Shown here piece after piece: positions 50,841 to 59,736 of a stretch of DNA of 64,000 nt. This stretch comes from Planctomycetota bacterium (GTDB lineage: Bacteria > Planctomycetota > J058 > JAJDCP01): positions 25,766 to 89,765 of the forward strand of contig JAJDCP010000161.1 in NCBI GenBank assembly GCA_029260765.1. The letters run 5' to 3'. The translations under genes and the position numbers were made by a program. The notes beneath the pieces were generated by a model that was given only the letters and a program-made list of their open reading frames with translations, ran no database searches and was not told the DNA's origin. How positions within the stretch are numbered: the first letter of the stretch is position 1; every line of letters starts with the position of its first letter.

Positions 50841-51795
50841 CAGAACCCTCCGGCAGCACACCCGCGATGGCCGAGGCCACGACATCATGCGGTGACCGGC
50901 CCGCCTGCACTTGCGCGAGCAGACCGTCGAGATCGAACAGCCCACCCGTGCCGAACAGCCGCTCCTCGAGTCCGTCGCGGATGGCATTGCGCAGCCGGTC
51001 GGCCAACCTGGCCTGACGCTTGGACACCAGCTCGCCCGAAGCGCGCAGTGCGTCGGCCCGCGCAACCACGGCGTCCAGCAGCTCGGGGATGCCCTTGCCC
51101 GAGACCGCTTCGCTGGTCAATACGGGCCTTGTAGGGCGGCCGGGAACAAGCTCTTGCATCGCAGACACCGCGGCCCGCATCTTGTCCGCGCCGGGCCGGT
51201 CGGCCTTGTTGATCACGTAGATGTCGGCGATCTCCATCAATCCGGCTTTCAGTGCCTGCACTCCGTCGCCGGCTTCGGGAGAAAGGATCAGCAGTGTCGT
51301 GTCGGCCGCGCTGGCCACCTCGACTTCGGTTTGTCCTACGCCGACGGTCTCGACCAGCACCCAGTCGAAGCCGGCAGCATCGGCCAGATCGCAGACCTCG
51401 ACTGCCCTGCGGCAGAGCCCGCCCAGCGAGCCGCGGCTGGCCATCGAGCGGATGAAGACGCCCGGATCGAGAGCCACCCGCTGCATGCGCACGCGGTCAC
51501 CCAAGAGCGCTCCCCCGCTGAAGGGGCTGCTCGGGTCGACGGCCACCACAGCGACGGTCTGTCCCCGCTGCCGGATGGCTTTGATCAGACCGGCCACCAA
51601 CGTGCTCTTGCCGGCACCGGGTGGTCCGGTCAGGCCCAGACGGTGTGCGTTGCCGATGTTGCCATAGGCCCACCGAAGCAGCTCTTCGGCACCAGCGTGC
51701 TCGTTCTCGACCACGGTGATGGCGCGCGCCAACGCGCGCCGGTTGCCGTCCGCCAGCCCCTGTACCAGTTCTCTAGCCATCAGCGGCGCGCTCAC
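50833..51795 (-). CDS. meaB: MeaB/ArgK GTPase, methylmalonyl-CoA mutase chaperone
   Basis: A 320-aa G3E-type P-loop GTPase with Walker A GPPGAGKST, the MeaB segment VDPSSPFSGGALLGDR, the metal-binding ETVGVGQ-E region, and NKAD as the guanine-specificity motif. MeaB protects and reloads adenosylcobalamin-dependent mutases such as methylmalonyl-CoA mutase; no mutase is in the window. The GTG start overlaps the acyl-CoA dehydrogenase stop (GTGA). The acyl-CoA genes before it suggest branched-chain or propionyl-CoA metabolism. Confidence 0.92.
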   Translation of the reverse strand: MSAPLMARELVQGLADGNRRALARAITVVENEHAGAEELLRWAYGNIGNAHRLGLTGPPGAGKSTLVAGLIKAIRQRGQTVAVVAVDPSSPFSGGALLGDRVRMQRVALDPGVFIRSMASRGSLGGLCRRAVEVCDLADAAGFDWVLVETVGVGQTEVEVASAADTTLLILSPEAGDGVQALKAGLMEIADIYVINKADRPGADKMRAAVSAMQELVPGRPTRPVLTSEAVSGKGIPELLDAVVARADALRASGELVSKRQARLADRLRNAIRDGLEERLFGTGGLFDLDGLLAQVQAGRSPHDVVASAIAGVLPEGSGE

Positions 51796-52940
51796 TTGAG
51801 AACAAAGCGGCTGATGACGAGGCGCTGGATCTCGCTGGTGCCTTCGTAGATCTCGGTGATCTTGGCATCACGGAACAAGCGCTCGACGATGCTGCCTTCG
51901 AAGATGCCCTCGTTGCCGAAGATCTCGACAGCTCGGCGGGCAGCGGCGTTGGCAGCCTCGGAGGCAAACAGCTTGGCCATGCTGGCTTCGCGCGAATGGG
52001 GGCGGCCGAGATCCTTGAGCCGTGCTGCACGGTAGATCAGCAGGCGGGCCGCATCACACTGCACGGCCATATCGGCCAGGCCGAACTGCACGCTCTGGTG
52101 CTTGTCCAGACCGTTCTCGAGCACGTGCGCCCGGGTGGCTTCGAGGCAACCCCGAGCGATGCCCAGGGCCTGGGTGCCGATGCCCACCCGTCCGCCGTCC
52201 AAGGTGTGCATCGCGATATGGAAGCCGCGGCCTTCTTCGCCGAGCAGGTTCTCCGTGGGCACAAAGACGTCGTCGAGGAAGATCTGACTGGTGCTCGATG
52301 CGCGGATGCCGAGCTTGGTCTCCTTCTTGCCAATGCTCAGGCCCTCTGTTTCGCCGTCGATGAAGAACGCCGAGATGCCCTTGGTACGCATCGCAGGGTC
52401 CTTGGTCGCGAAAACCAGAAAGAGCTGCGCATCCGGGCCGTTGGTGATCCAGGCCTTGGTCCCCTTGAGCCGGTAGCCGCCTTCCACTTCCTGGTAGCGG
52501 CACTGCAGCCCCCCCGCGTCGGAGCCGTAGTCGGGCTCGCTGAGGCAGTAGGCACCGACACGTTCGCAGCGTGCCAGCACAGGCAGGTACTTCTCTTTCA
52601 GCGCTTCGCTGCCGAAGGTGATCAGCGGGCTGGTGACCAGCGAGCTGTGCACACTCCACGACACTCCGGTCGACGGACAGACGCGGTTCAGCTCTTCACC
52701 GAGCAAGACCAGATCGAAGTGGCCCAGGCCCAGGCCCGAATACTGCTCGGGGGTGATGATTGCCAGCCAGCCCTTGGCGGCCATCTCGCGCATCGCGTCG
52801 ATGGGGAAGCGCTTGAGGCTGTCGAGCTCCGCGGCGCGGGGCGCCACGAACTCATCGGCGTACTCGCGGACCGCGGCCTGGAAAGCTTGTTCGGCCTCAC
52901 TCAGGTCGAGGCGCACGCCCATCTCTTCTGTCTTCAGCAT
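51792..52940 (-). CDS. Acyl-CoA dehydrogenase
   Basis: A 382-aa flavoenzyme of the short/medium/branched-chain acyl-CoA dehydrogenase type. It has GAYCLSEPDYGSDAGG, the KAWITNG strand, a central FAD-contact region and the C-terminal IYEGTSEIQRLVISR, whose Glu is the catalytic base of most family members. The ATG at 52940 follows AGAGGTGCG; the 49-residue upstream extension overlaps the hydroxyacyl-CoA dehydrogenase gene and is rejected. It passes electrons to electron-transfer flavoprotein, not encoded here. Confidence 0.93.
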   Translation of the reverse strand: MLKTEEMGVRLDLSEAEQAFQAAVREYADEFVAPRAAELDSLKRFPIDAMREMAAKGWLAIITPEQYSGLGLGHFDLVLLGEELNRVCPSTGVSWSVHSSLVTSPLITFGSEALKEKYLPVLARCERVGAYCLSEPDYGSDAGGLQCRYQEVEGGYRLKGTKAWITNGPDAQLFLVFATKDPAMRTKGISAFFIDGETEGLSIGKKETKLGIRASSTSQIFLDDVFVPTENLLGEEGRGFHIAMHTLDGGRVGIGTQALGIARGCLEATRAHVLENGLDKHQSVQFGLADMAVQCDAARLLIYRAARLKDLGRPHSREASMAKLFASEAANAAARRAVEIFGNEGIFEGSIVERLFRDAKITEIYEGTSEIQRLVISRFVLK

Positions 52941-52951
52941 GTTCGCACCTC

Positions 52952-53803
52952 TCAGGTGTAATCGTAGAAACCACGCCCTGTCTTGCGGCCGAGGTCGCCT
53001 GAAGCGACCATCCGCCGCAGCAACGGCGCTGCGCGGTACTTGGGGTCGCCGGTGTCGCGCAGCAGAACCTCGAGGATATGCAGACACACGTCGAGCCCGA
53101 CCAGGTCAGCCAATTCCAGGGGTCCCATCGGGTGGCGCATACCGAGCTTCATGACCGTGTCGATGGCTTCTTTGCTGGCGACGCCCTCTTCGAGGCAGAA
53201 GACCGCCTCGTTCAACATCGGACAGAGAATCCGATTCGACACGAAGCCCGGCGCGTCGTTGACCTTGACGGGAACCTTGCCTACGGCCTTCGCCCAAGCC
53301 TCGACCCGCTCGAAACTCTCGGCCGAGGTCTTCAGGCCCATCACGATCTCGACAAGGCTCATCATCGGCACTGGATTGAAGAAGTGCATGCCGATCACCC
53401 GCTCGGGGCAGTCTGTGGCGGCGCCGAGAGCCGTCAGCGAGATCGAGGAGGTGTTCGAGGCCAGCACGGCCGTTGCCGGGGCTTGGTCTTCGAGCTTCTT
53501 GAAGATCTGCTGTTTGAGCTCAAGCCGCTCAGAGACGGCCTCGACGATCAACTCAGCCTGCGCCACGGTGTCCCAGCTGGTCGTGCAATGCAACCGTTCA
53601 AGGGTCGTGGACTTGTCTTCTTCGCTCAGTTTTCCCTTGCGTACGACCCGGGCCAGGGAGCCTTCGATGGTCGCGCGGGCACGCTCGAGCAGTGCTTCGT
53701 TGATGTCGATCAACGTAACCTGGCTTCCGGCCGCGGCGAACACCTGGGCGATGCCGTTGCCCATGGTGCCGCTGCCGATCACTACCATTCGTTCAGGATG
53801 CAT
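52952..53803 (-). CDS. 3-hydroxyacyl-CoA (3-hydroxybutyryl-CoA) dehydrogenase
   Basis: A 283-aa NAD(P)-dependent enzyme. The Rossmann loop is VVIGSGTMGNGIAQVFA, the middle has SNTSSIS, the catalytic His lies in MHFFNPVP, and the C-terminal domain has DAPGFVSNRI and HPMGPLELADLVGLD. It oxidises (or reduces) 3-hydroxyacyl-CoA in beta-oxidation or butyrate-type pathways. It lies between a thiolase-like gene (13-base gap) and acyl-CoA dehydrogenase. Confidence 0.93.
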   Translation of the reverse strand: MHPERMVVIGSGTMGNGIAQVFAAAGSQVTLIDINEALLERARATIEGSLARVVRKGKLSEEDKSTTLERLHCTTSWDTVAQAELIVEAVSERLELKQQIFKKLEDQAPATAVLASNTSSISLTALGAATDCPERVIGMHFFNPVPMMSLVEIVMGLKTSAESFERVEAWAKAVGKVPVKVNDAPGFVSNRILCPMLNEAVFCLEEGVASKEAIDTVMKLGMRHPMGPLELADLVGLDVCLHILEVLLRDTGDPKYRAAPLLRRMVASGDLGRKTGRGFYDYT

Positions 53804-53816
53804 CGCTTGGTCTCCT

Positions 53817-54908
53817 TCAAGGTGTCTCGATGGCGAACGCGTAGCCCTGGCCGCTCAAATCACCGCCGGCCACGGCGCCGCGCTCGGGCTTGCGGGCCAG
53901 CAGCTCGACCAGCCCGATCAGTCCGCCCGCGCCCGGTGCCCAGCCGCGCGCCAGGGCACCGCCCCCGGCATGGACGCTGTCGGGGCTGCGCCCGAGGACT
54001 TTCAGATTCGCCAGCAGTTGCACTGCCGAAGGCGCGTCGAGCTCGAGCGCGCCCGCGCCGCCGGCGCCCGCCTGTTCGAGGGCAGTGGCTGCGGCGAGCA
54101 GGGGATCGCGTGGGCGCACGGCCACGGCCCGGCTCTGCAGCCTCGATGCGCCTTCGCTGGCTTCACAGGACACCCGCAGGCAGACCGCGGCATCGGCGAG
54201 CGTTGCGCGGTTGAAGTCGGTAGTCTTGCCATCGGCGACCAGGGGCTTGCGCTGGGCATAGTGCTCGTCAGCAGGGCGTTCGAGCAGAGCGTCGGAGCAG
54301 AGCTCTACGGGGTCTTGGCGCTTGCGTGCCGGCAACATCACGCGGGCGATGGGCAGGCCAGCCATGCCCAGGCTGCGGCCGCGTTCTCGTGCCTGCAGCG
54401 CGCAGGAGTCGGCGTCGGCGCGATCCACAGCCTGACGTTCGGCCAGGTGCGACGTCAGCTCCCAGATACCGGCATCGGACCAGGCAGAGTGAAGTACGTC
54501 ATGCACCAGGCCGTCAAGCAGCCGGGCGTGGCCGAGGCGTTTCCCCTCACGTGCCTGGGGCAGATAGAACGGAACCTGCGAAGGTTGGCTGACCGCGCAC
54601 ACCAGCACGTGCTGCAAGCGACCGGATTCCACCGCACAGACAGCCTGAAAGAGCGCCTCCAGACCACTGACAGATTGGAAACAGGGCACCTCCAGCTCGG
54701 CCAACCGAGCCAGCCTGCGCCCCGGAACAGGACCCCAGCCGGTGGTCTGGGGCAGGCCAAAGAAGGCGGCCTCGACGTCGCCCGACGCGGCCAGGGTGGC
54801 CTGAAGCACCGGCAGAGCCAAAGCGTCGAAGCGCAGCCCGGCCAGATCGCCGCGGAAGGCTCCCAACGGAGTGCGGAAGCCTGCGGACAGGAAGACGGTG
54901 TGCGGCAT
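53817..54908 (-). CDS. Thiolase-superfamily protein lacking the catalytic residues
   Basis: A 363-aa protein with the thiolase opening FLSAGFRTPLGAFRGDLAGL and overall order of thiolase segments. The nucleophilic Cys (normally 'C-x-S-G-L') is Ser79 in FQS79-V-SGLEAL. The active-site His of 'G-H-P-x-G' is Trp323 in GW-A-P-G. The second Cys ('C-x-G-G-G') is missing from the C-terminal AVAGGDLSGQG. All three catalytic residues are therefore gone, though the frame is intact and the gene heads an acyl-CoA operon. It may bind acyl-CoA or a partner enzyme rather than catalyse thiolysis. Confidence 0.75.
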   Translation of the reverse strand: MPHTVFLSAGFRTPLGAFRGDLAGLRFDALALPVLQATLAASGDVEAAFFGLPQTTGWGPVPGRRLARLAELEVPCFQSVSGLEALFQAVCAVESGRLQHVLVCAVSQPSQVPFYLPQAREGKRLGHARLLDGLVHDVLHSAWSDAGIWELTSHLAERQAVDRADADSCALQARERGRSLGMAGLPIARVMLPARKRQDPVELCSDALLERPADEHYAQRKPLVADGKTTDFNRATLADAAVCLRVSCEASEGASRLQSRAVAVRPRDPLLAAATALEQAGAGGAGALELDAPSAVQLLANLKVLGRSPDSVHAGGGALARGWAPGAGGLIGLVELLARKPERGAVAGGDLSGQGYAFAIETP

Positions 54909-55063
54909 CGTGGCTCACCAGCGTGGGGATGTACGCCGGAGCCCAGCCACTACTTCGACCGCAAACTCCCGGCGAGCCGCCATTGTACGCGGCTCCCGGG
55001 TGGTGTCAACCCAGGCTCACAGGCCGATGCTGAGGTCTGTGCGTGGGCGGCTGCACGCTTCTC

Positions 55064-55963
55064 TCAACGTTCCAGCAAAGGAAAGCTGCCGGCGTGGGGG
55101 GCGTCCGGCCAGGCCTCGAATGCCTGCAGCGTCGAGTTGTAGCGCCGGGCCTCGAGCCGCAGCACGCCGTCCTCGAACTCCAGCAGGTGGTAGGCCTGGG
55201 AGCGTTTGGTGTCGGAGACCGAGCCCGCACAGCCGACCCAGCTGCCGTTCCCCAGCGGCAACATGAAACGGCGGTGCATGTGGCCATGGATCACCAGCGC
55301 GACCCGTCCGGGCAGAAGCTGCATCAGGGCGTCCGCGTTGCGCAGCCCGTGCAGTCGATGGTCGGGAGCGCCGCTGGGGCGCAGCAGGCCATAATGCAGC
55401 GCGAGCACGACATGTCGGGCACGCAGCTCGGGGTGGTCCAACAGGCTGTCGAGCTGCCAGAGCGCCTGCTTGGGCACCTCGCCGCTCGAGTCATGGGGCA
55501 GGTTCGGCCGGCTCGACTCGAGGCCGACCAGGGCGACGTCCCCGAAGAACCTCACAAACGGGCTCGGCCAGCCGCGATGGGGCAGGTCGGAACGCAGCCA
55601 GCCCGGGAAATAGCGCTCGAAGGCGCCGACCGCCTCGTCGACGTACGCGTCATGATTGCCGGGAATACCGACCACGTCCTGCCGTTGGCGCAGCGGCTCG
55701 AGCGCCTGCCTGGCCTGTTCGAATTCGCCGGGCAGTCCCAGGCAGGTCATGTCCCCGGTGAACACCACGCCCGCGAGCTGCTGCTGGGCGATGTCCGCCT
55801 GCAGCGCGGCGGCGATCGTGCGGGCCCCGGCCAGACGTCGGTAGCGGCTCGCGCGCATGCCCAACCAGCCCAGCAGACGTTTGGCGTGGGCCAGCTCGCG
55901 CCATGCCACCTGGTGTGACGGCAAATTGAAGTGGATGTCGGAGAAGTGTGCCAGGCGGATCAC
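55064..55963 (-). CDS. Calcineurin-like metallophosphoesterase
   Basis: A 299-aa enzyme with all five metallophosphoesterase motifs in order: D-x-H (SDIHF), GD (FTGDMT), GNHD (GIPGNHDAY), His (LALHYG) and GHMH (IHGHMHR). These bind two metal ions. The substrate, which could be a nucleotide, lipid-linked phosphate or phosphodiester, cannot be told. Its start overlaps the stop of the methyltransferase gene by 4 bases. Confidence 0.9.
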   Translation of the reverse strand: MIRLAHFSDIHFNLPSHQVAWRELAHAKRLLGWLGMRASRYRRLAGARTIAAALQADIAQQQLAGVVFTGDMTCLGLPGEFEQARQALEPLRQRQDVVGIPGNHDAYVDEAVGAFERYFPGWLRSDLPHRGWPSPFVRFFGDVALVGLESSRPNLPHDSSGEVPKQALWQLDSLLDHPELRARHVVLALHYGLLRPSGAPDHRLHGLRNADALMQLLPGRVALVIHGHMHRRFMLPLGNGSWVGCAGSVSDTKRSQAYHLLEFEDGVLRLEARRYNSTLQAFEAWPDAPHAGSFPLLER

Positions 55964-56592
55964 GTGTCTCCTCCGGGTCGTCTGCCGCTGAACACCCAGG
56001 TGCCGACATGAACGCGCTCATGGTGGACCTGAGTGAAGCCGACCTTGCCCATCTTCTCGGCCAGGTGCTGGGCGGTGGAGAGCTTGACGCCGCCCCGGAC
56101 CACGCGTTTGAAGGCGCTGCGGAAACCGCGAAAGCCCATCAACGAAGACGCCACACCGGCGAGCAGTAATTGGCCGCCAGGCCGTAATACGCGCAGGAAC
56201 TCGGACAAAGCCGCGAGAGGCTGCGGGTACCAGTGGAAGCTGAGCGTGTTGAGCACCAGGTCGACACTGGCGTCGGCCAGCGGGAGTCTCTGGCAGTCAC
56301 CCTGCAGCAGACGCGCCCCGGGCACGCGGTCCTGCGCGTGCTGCAACATTTCGCGGCTGAGGTCCAGCCCGAGCAGTTGGCGTTCGGGCCCTGCGAGGTC
56401 GGCCAGCACCTGACCGGTGCCGCAACCCGCGTCGAGGACGCGCACGCTTCGTCGGGGTGCAGCGTTGAGTTGTCGTAAGAGCCGCCGGTGCACCGGCCGG
56501 TAATAGAGCTGCTGCAGCAGAGGATGGTCGTAGAAGCCACTCCAGGCTGCGAAGATGCGTCCGACCCAGGATTGCTGACGTGTGCTCTGCAT
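55960..56592 (-). CDS. Class I SAM-dependent methyltransferase
   Basis: A 210-aa methyltransferase. Motif I is VLDAGCGTGQVLADL, acidic motif II is LLGLDLSREML, then DLVLNTLSFHWYPQPLAALSEFLRVLRPGGQLLLAG. The arrangement is that of UbiE/BioC-type small-molecule methyltransferases. GGGAG lies 6 bases before the ATG at 56592; the longer open frame upstream runs through the feo genes and is rejected. Confidence 0.88.
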   Translation of the reverse strand: MQSTRQQSWVGRIFAAWSGFYDHPLLQQLYYRPVHRRLLRQLNAAPRRSVRVLDAGCGTGQVLADLAGPERQLLGLDLSREMLQHAQDRVPGARLLQGDCQRLPLADASVDLVLNTLSFHWYPQPLAALSEFLRVLRPGGQLLLAGVASSLMGFRGFRSAFKRVVRGGVKLSTAQHLAEKMGKVGFTQVHHERVHVGTWVFSGRRPGGDT

Positions 56593-56657
56593 GCAGGGCT
56601 CCCGCGAGTGCCGCCTCGTTTCTAGCCCTTCGTGGCCGCTTTGGCAACTCCAAGCGT

Positions 56658-56804
56658 TCAGCTTGTCGGGGGGCCGCAGCTGCTTCCACAGCCTTTGCCG
56701 CAGGCGGGGCCGTCCTTGCGTGGACGGGCAAGAAGTTTCCAGGCCTGCCATCCGAGGTAGCCCAGCGACGTGCAGATCAGGCCGGCCGTCATCGCGAGCT
56801 GCAT
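56658..56804 (-). CDS. FeoB-associated Cys-rich small membrane protein
   Basis: A 48-aa protein too short for ordinary gene callers. Its ATG at 56804 follows AGGAGG, which overlaps the feoB stop. It has one membrane helix (about residues 5-25) and ends in ACGKGCGSSCGPPTS, four Cys in a Gly/Ser-rich tail. Small FeoB-associated Cys-rich membrane proteins directly after feoB have this layout (PF12669 type) and may handle ferrous iron or stabilise FeoB. Confidence 0.8.
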   Translation of the reverse strand: MQLAMTAGLICTSLGYLGWQAWKLLARPRKDGPACGKGCGSSCGPPTS

Positions 56805-56813
56805 GGTGCCTCC

Positions 56814-59108
56814 TCAGGCCATCGCCCAGGTGGTGAGTTGGAAGGTGAGCGCGGCGCAGACATAGGCGAGCACGGTCATGACCGTGAAGCTCAGCGCCGG
56901 CCAGCGCCAGGAGTTGGTTTCTTTGGCCATCACGACCAATGTGGCCGCGCACTGCATGCACAGAGCGAAAAACACCATGATCGACAGGGCGGTCGCGAGG
57001 TCGAACAGAGCTGTGCCGTCGTCTCTTTTGGCGTTCCGCAATGCTTGCAGCAAAGAGCCGGAGGATTCATCCGCCTCGCCGACATTGAAGATCGTCCCCA
57101 TGGTGGCGACCACGACCTCGCGGGCGGGGAAGCTGGCGACAGCCGCCATACCGATGCGCCAATCCCAGCCCAGCGGCTCGCACAAGGGTTCGATGCTACG
57201 GCCCATCGTGCCGAGATAGCTGTTGCGCAGGTGGGCGCCTGCTTCATCGGAGTCGAGCTGTGCCAGCTCTTCTTCCAAGCTCTGTTCGGCTCCCAACAGA
57301 CTCGAGACCAGCAGCGGATCTTCTGCATCGCGCAACAGCTCGGCTGTCCACAGCGTGCCTTCCTCGTGTGGTAGCGCCTGCAGGGTCTGCGTGAAGCTGT
57401 CCTCCGCTTCGGCGCGCCGGGTCTGGTAGTCGAGGCTGATGCTGTCGGCGTGGGGGAAATAGGCGAGCGCCCAGACCACCACGCTGACGGCCAGGATGGT
57501 TGTGCCCGCGCGCTTGATGAAGCTACCGCCTCGGTCTCTGAGCACGGCAATCACCGTGCGCAGGCGAGGCCGTTTATAGCCTGGTAGTTCCATAAGAAAC
57601 GGCGCGCGCTGGCCCTTGAGCAGGCCGCGGTTGAGAACCATGGCGACCGGAATCGCCGTCACGATGCCCAGCAGGTACATGCCGAACAGCACCAGGGCTC
57701 GCAGGTCGAGGATGCCGTATACCCGCATCTCCGGCACGAAGGCGCCAATCATCAAGGTATAGACGGGCAGCCGCGCCGAGCAGCTCATGAAGGGCACCAG
57801 GAAGATTGTGGCCAGCCGCGTCTTGCGGTCGCCGATGGTGCGGGCCGCCATGATTCCGGGGATCGCGCAGGCGAAGCCAGACAGCATCGGTATGAACGAG
57901 CGTCCTGAGAGTCCGAAGCGCGCCATCAGCCGGTCCATCAAGAAGGCCGCCCGGGCCATGTAGCCCAGGTCTTCGAGAATCCCGATGAACAAGAACAAGA
58001 ACAGGATCTGCGGGAGAAAGACCAGCACGCCGCCAGCGCCCGCGATCACCCCATCGACCAGCAGGCCCTTGAGCGGGCCATCGGCCATCGTCGCGCCCAC
58101 CCACTCACCGAGGCTTCCAAAGCCGCCATCGATCGCATCCATCATTGGTCCGGACCAGGTGTAGAGCGCCTCGAAGACCACCAGCAGCACCAGCGCCAGA
58201 ATCAACGTGCCCCAAAGCTTGTGGGTCACGATGTCGTCGATGCGGTCGCTGAGCGGGCGCTTTCCGCTCTGGGGGGCTTGTTGACGGCAGCCCTGGACCC
58301 AGCCCGAGATGGCCTGGTAGCGCGTCTGCGACTCCAGCAGTGCCAGCGATTTCCCGCCGCCTGCCTCTTCCTTCTGCTGCCGCAATTGGTCGGCGAGCCC
58401 GGGCTCTTGGGCGCACAGGCTCTCATACAGGGGGCCCGCCCCGTCGACCAGCAGCCTCAGGGCCGCGGGCCAGCTCTCTTTCCGCTCGGGCTGGGCGCCA
58501 CGAACCGTCTGGGCCAGGGCGCCCACGGCCCCGGACATCGCCTCGGGATAGGGCAGGCGCAGGGGCTGACGCGGACTTCCCCCGCAGGCAGCGAAGAGTG
58601 CCCCGCGCAGCTCGACGAGTCCTTTGCGTTCAGGCGCGTGGACGGTGACGACCGGAACTGCAAGCGCGGCCGCGAGGGCCTCGGTGTCGATGCTCTGGCC
58701 TTTGTTCGCGGCGACGTCGACCATGCTGAGCGCGACGACCACGGGCAACTCGAACTCGAGCACCTGGGTCAGCAGGTACAGGTTGCGTTCGAGGTTGGAG
58801 GCGTCGACCACCACCAGAGCAACGTCGGGTTGGGGGACTTTTGGGAGCACCCCTGCGAGCGCATCGATGGCGATGGCCTCGTCAGGCGAGCGCGCAGAGA
58901 GACTGTAGGTGCCCGGCAGGTCGACCAGCGTGAGCTTGCCGTCGGGTCCGCTCAGGGTGCCCAATTTGGCTTCGACCGTGACACCAGGAAAATTGGCGAC
59001 CTTCTGCCGGGCCCCGGTCAGCGCGCCGAACAGAGAGCTCTTGCCGGTGTTGGGATTGCCCAGCAGGACGCAAGTCGCGGCCTTGCGGGCGACAGTCTGA
59101 CCGCTCAT
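56814..59108 (-). CDS. feoB: Ferrous iron transporter FeoB
   Basis: A 764-aa protein. The G domain has G1 GNPNTGKSS (residues 17-25), G2 in NFPGVTVE and G3 VDLPGTYSL. At G4 the usual Asn-x-x-Asp reads S-M-V-D, so the Asn is Ser, which may weaken guanine specificity. A helical spacer leads to the membrane part with both gate repeats, including GFACAIPGIMAARTI with its conserved Cys. It imports Fe2+ across the inner membrane. It lies 20 bases after feoA. Confidence 0.95.
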   Translation of the reverse strand: MSGQTVARKAATCVLLGNPNTGKSSLFGALTGARQKVANFPGVTVEAKLGTLSGPDGKLTLVDLPGTYSLSARSPDEAIAIDALAGVLPKVPQPDVALVVVDASNLERNLYLLTQVLEFELPVVVALSMVDVAANKGQSIDTEALAAALAVPVVTVHAPERKGLVELRGALFAACGGSPRQPLRLPYPEAMSGAVGALAQTVRGAQPERKESWPAALRLLVDGAGPLYESLCAQEPGLADQLRQQKEEAGGGKSLALLESQTRYQAISGWVQGCRQQAPQSGKRPLSDRIDDIVTHKLWGTLILALVLLVVFEALYTWSGPMMDAIDGGFGSLGEWVGATMADGPLKGLLVDGVIAGAGGVLVFLPQILFLFLFIGILEDLGYMARAAFLMDRLMARFGLSGRSFIPMLSGFACAIPGIMAARTIGDRKTRLATIFLVPFMSCSARLPVYTLMIGAFVPEMRVYGILDLRALVLFGMYLLGIVTAIPVAMVLNRGLLKGQRAPFLMELPGYKRPRLRTVIAVLRDRGGSFIKRAGTTILAVSVVVWALAYFPHADSISLDYQTRRAEAEDSFTQTLQALPHEEGTLWTAELLRDAEDPLLVSSLLGAEQSLEEELAQLDSDEAGAHLRNSYLGTMGRSIEPLCEPLGWDWRIGMAAVASFPAREVVVATMGTIFNVGEADESSGSLLQALRNAKRDDGTALFDLATALSIMVFFALCMQCAATLVVMAKETNSWRWPALSFTVMTVLAYVCAALTFQLTTWAMA

Positions 59109-59128
59109 CTTCGGAACTCCGTCGCCGC

Positions 59129-59371
59129 CTAGCTGGCGGCAGGTTCGACCAGGACGGCCGCGGCTTCTTGCTTTCGTAGGCTCAGTCTGTAGCCGAGCAC
59201 GTGGATCTCGAGCGGATCGCCCAGGGGGGCAATGCGAGTCAGTGAGAGATCCATGCCGGGAAGCAAGCCCATCTCCATCAGGCGTTGCTGCAGGACTTCT
59301 TCGCCACGCAGCTCGATGACCTTCGCAGATTGGCCGATTTCCAGGCTAGCCAGGGAAACCGGGGCGGACAT
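59129..59371 (-). CDS. feoA: Ferrous iron transport protein A (FeoA), downstream copy
   Basis: An 80-aa SH3-like FeoA with the motif LQQRLMEMGLLPGMDLSL, followed by GDPLEIHVLGYRLSLRKQEAAAVLV. FeoA binds or tunes FeoB. The ATG shares one base with the TAA of the upstream feoA-like gene. Confidence 0.92.
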   Translation of the reverse strand: MSAPVSLASLEIGQSAKVIELRGEEVLQQRLMEMGLLPGMDLSLTRIAPLGDPLEIHVLGYRLSLRKQEAAAVLVEPAAS

Positions 59372-59595
59372 TACAGGGGCCTCGCAAAGACGCGGGCGAG
59401 CAGGTCAATGCCGATAGCGAAGCGTGCGCCGTCGGTCTCTACGATCGCCGGGTTGCCGGACTTGACCAGACTGACCGTGCGGCCGGTCGAGAAACCGAGC
59501 TCGCATAGCCGGCGCGACAGACCGTCATCTCCAAGGACATCGACGATTTCCAGGGGGCCGAAAGACGGGTCGAAGGTGTGCAGAGGTGCAACCAT
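59371..59595 (-). CDS. FeoA-domain protein, upstream copy
   Basis: A 74-aa FeoA-like protein: LSRRLCELGFSTGRTVSLVKSGNPAIVETDGARFAIGIDLLARVFA. It is first in the feo operon. The ATG at 59595 follows CAGGAGA; the 15-residue extension upstream is not needed. Two successive FeoA proteins before FeoB are known in anaerobes and Deltaproteobacteria. Confidence 0.88.
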   Translation of the reverse strand: MVAPLHTFDPSFGPLEIVDVLGDDGLSRRLCELGFSTGRTVSLVKSGNPAIVETDGARFAIGIDLLARVFARPL

Positions 59596-59653
59596 GCTTG
59601 TCTCCTGGTTGGCGGATAGACTCCAGCCTTCCCAATCCAAGTATGACGAAAAC

Positions 59654-59703
59654 CGCTTAGAGCGTCGAGTAGTAAAATATCTAAAAGTTTTGACACGCTA
59701 AGC
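59654..59703. promoter_or_regulatory. AT-rich upstream region of the feo operon with inverted repeat
   Basis: CGCTTAGAGCGT (59654-59665) and ACGCTAAGC (59695-59703) form an imperfect inverted repeat around AGTAAAATATCTAAAAGTTTTGA, the most AT-rich stretch in the region. It lies 60-110 bases upstream of the first feoA. It may be the promoter and an iron-responsive operator. It does not match a standard Fur box closely. Confidence 0.4.
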
Positions 59704-59736
59704 AATACTGGACCATTTCCGTGCAGATTGCCTCGC

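Noticed and set aside
52983..55142. 719-codon plus-strand frame opposite the acyl-CoA genes
   Set aside because: Antisense to three genes with strong family motifs; composition is Ser/Arg-rich and not protein-like.
55960..56961. Longer 333-aa start for the methyltransferase
   Set aside because: The extension reads through the small Feo gene and into feoB in another frame; methyltransferase homology starts after the ATG at 56592.
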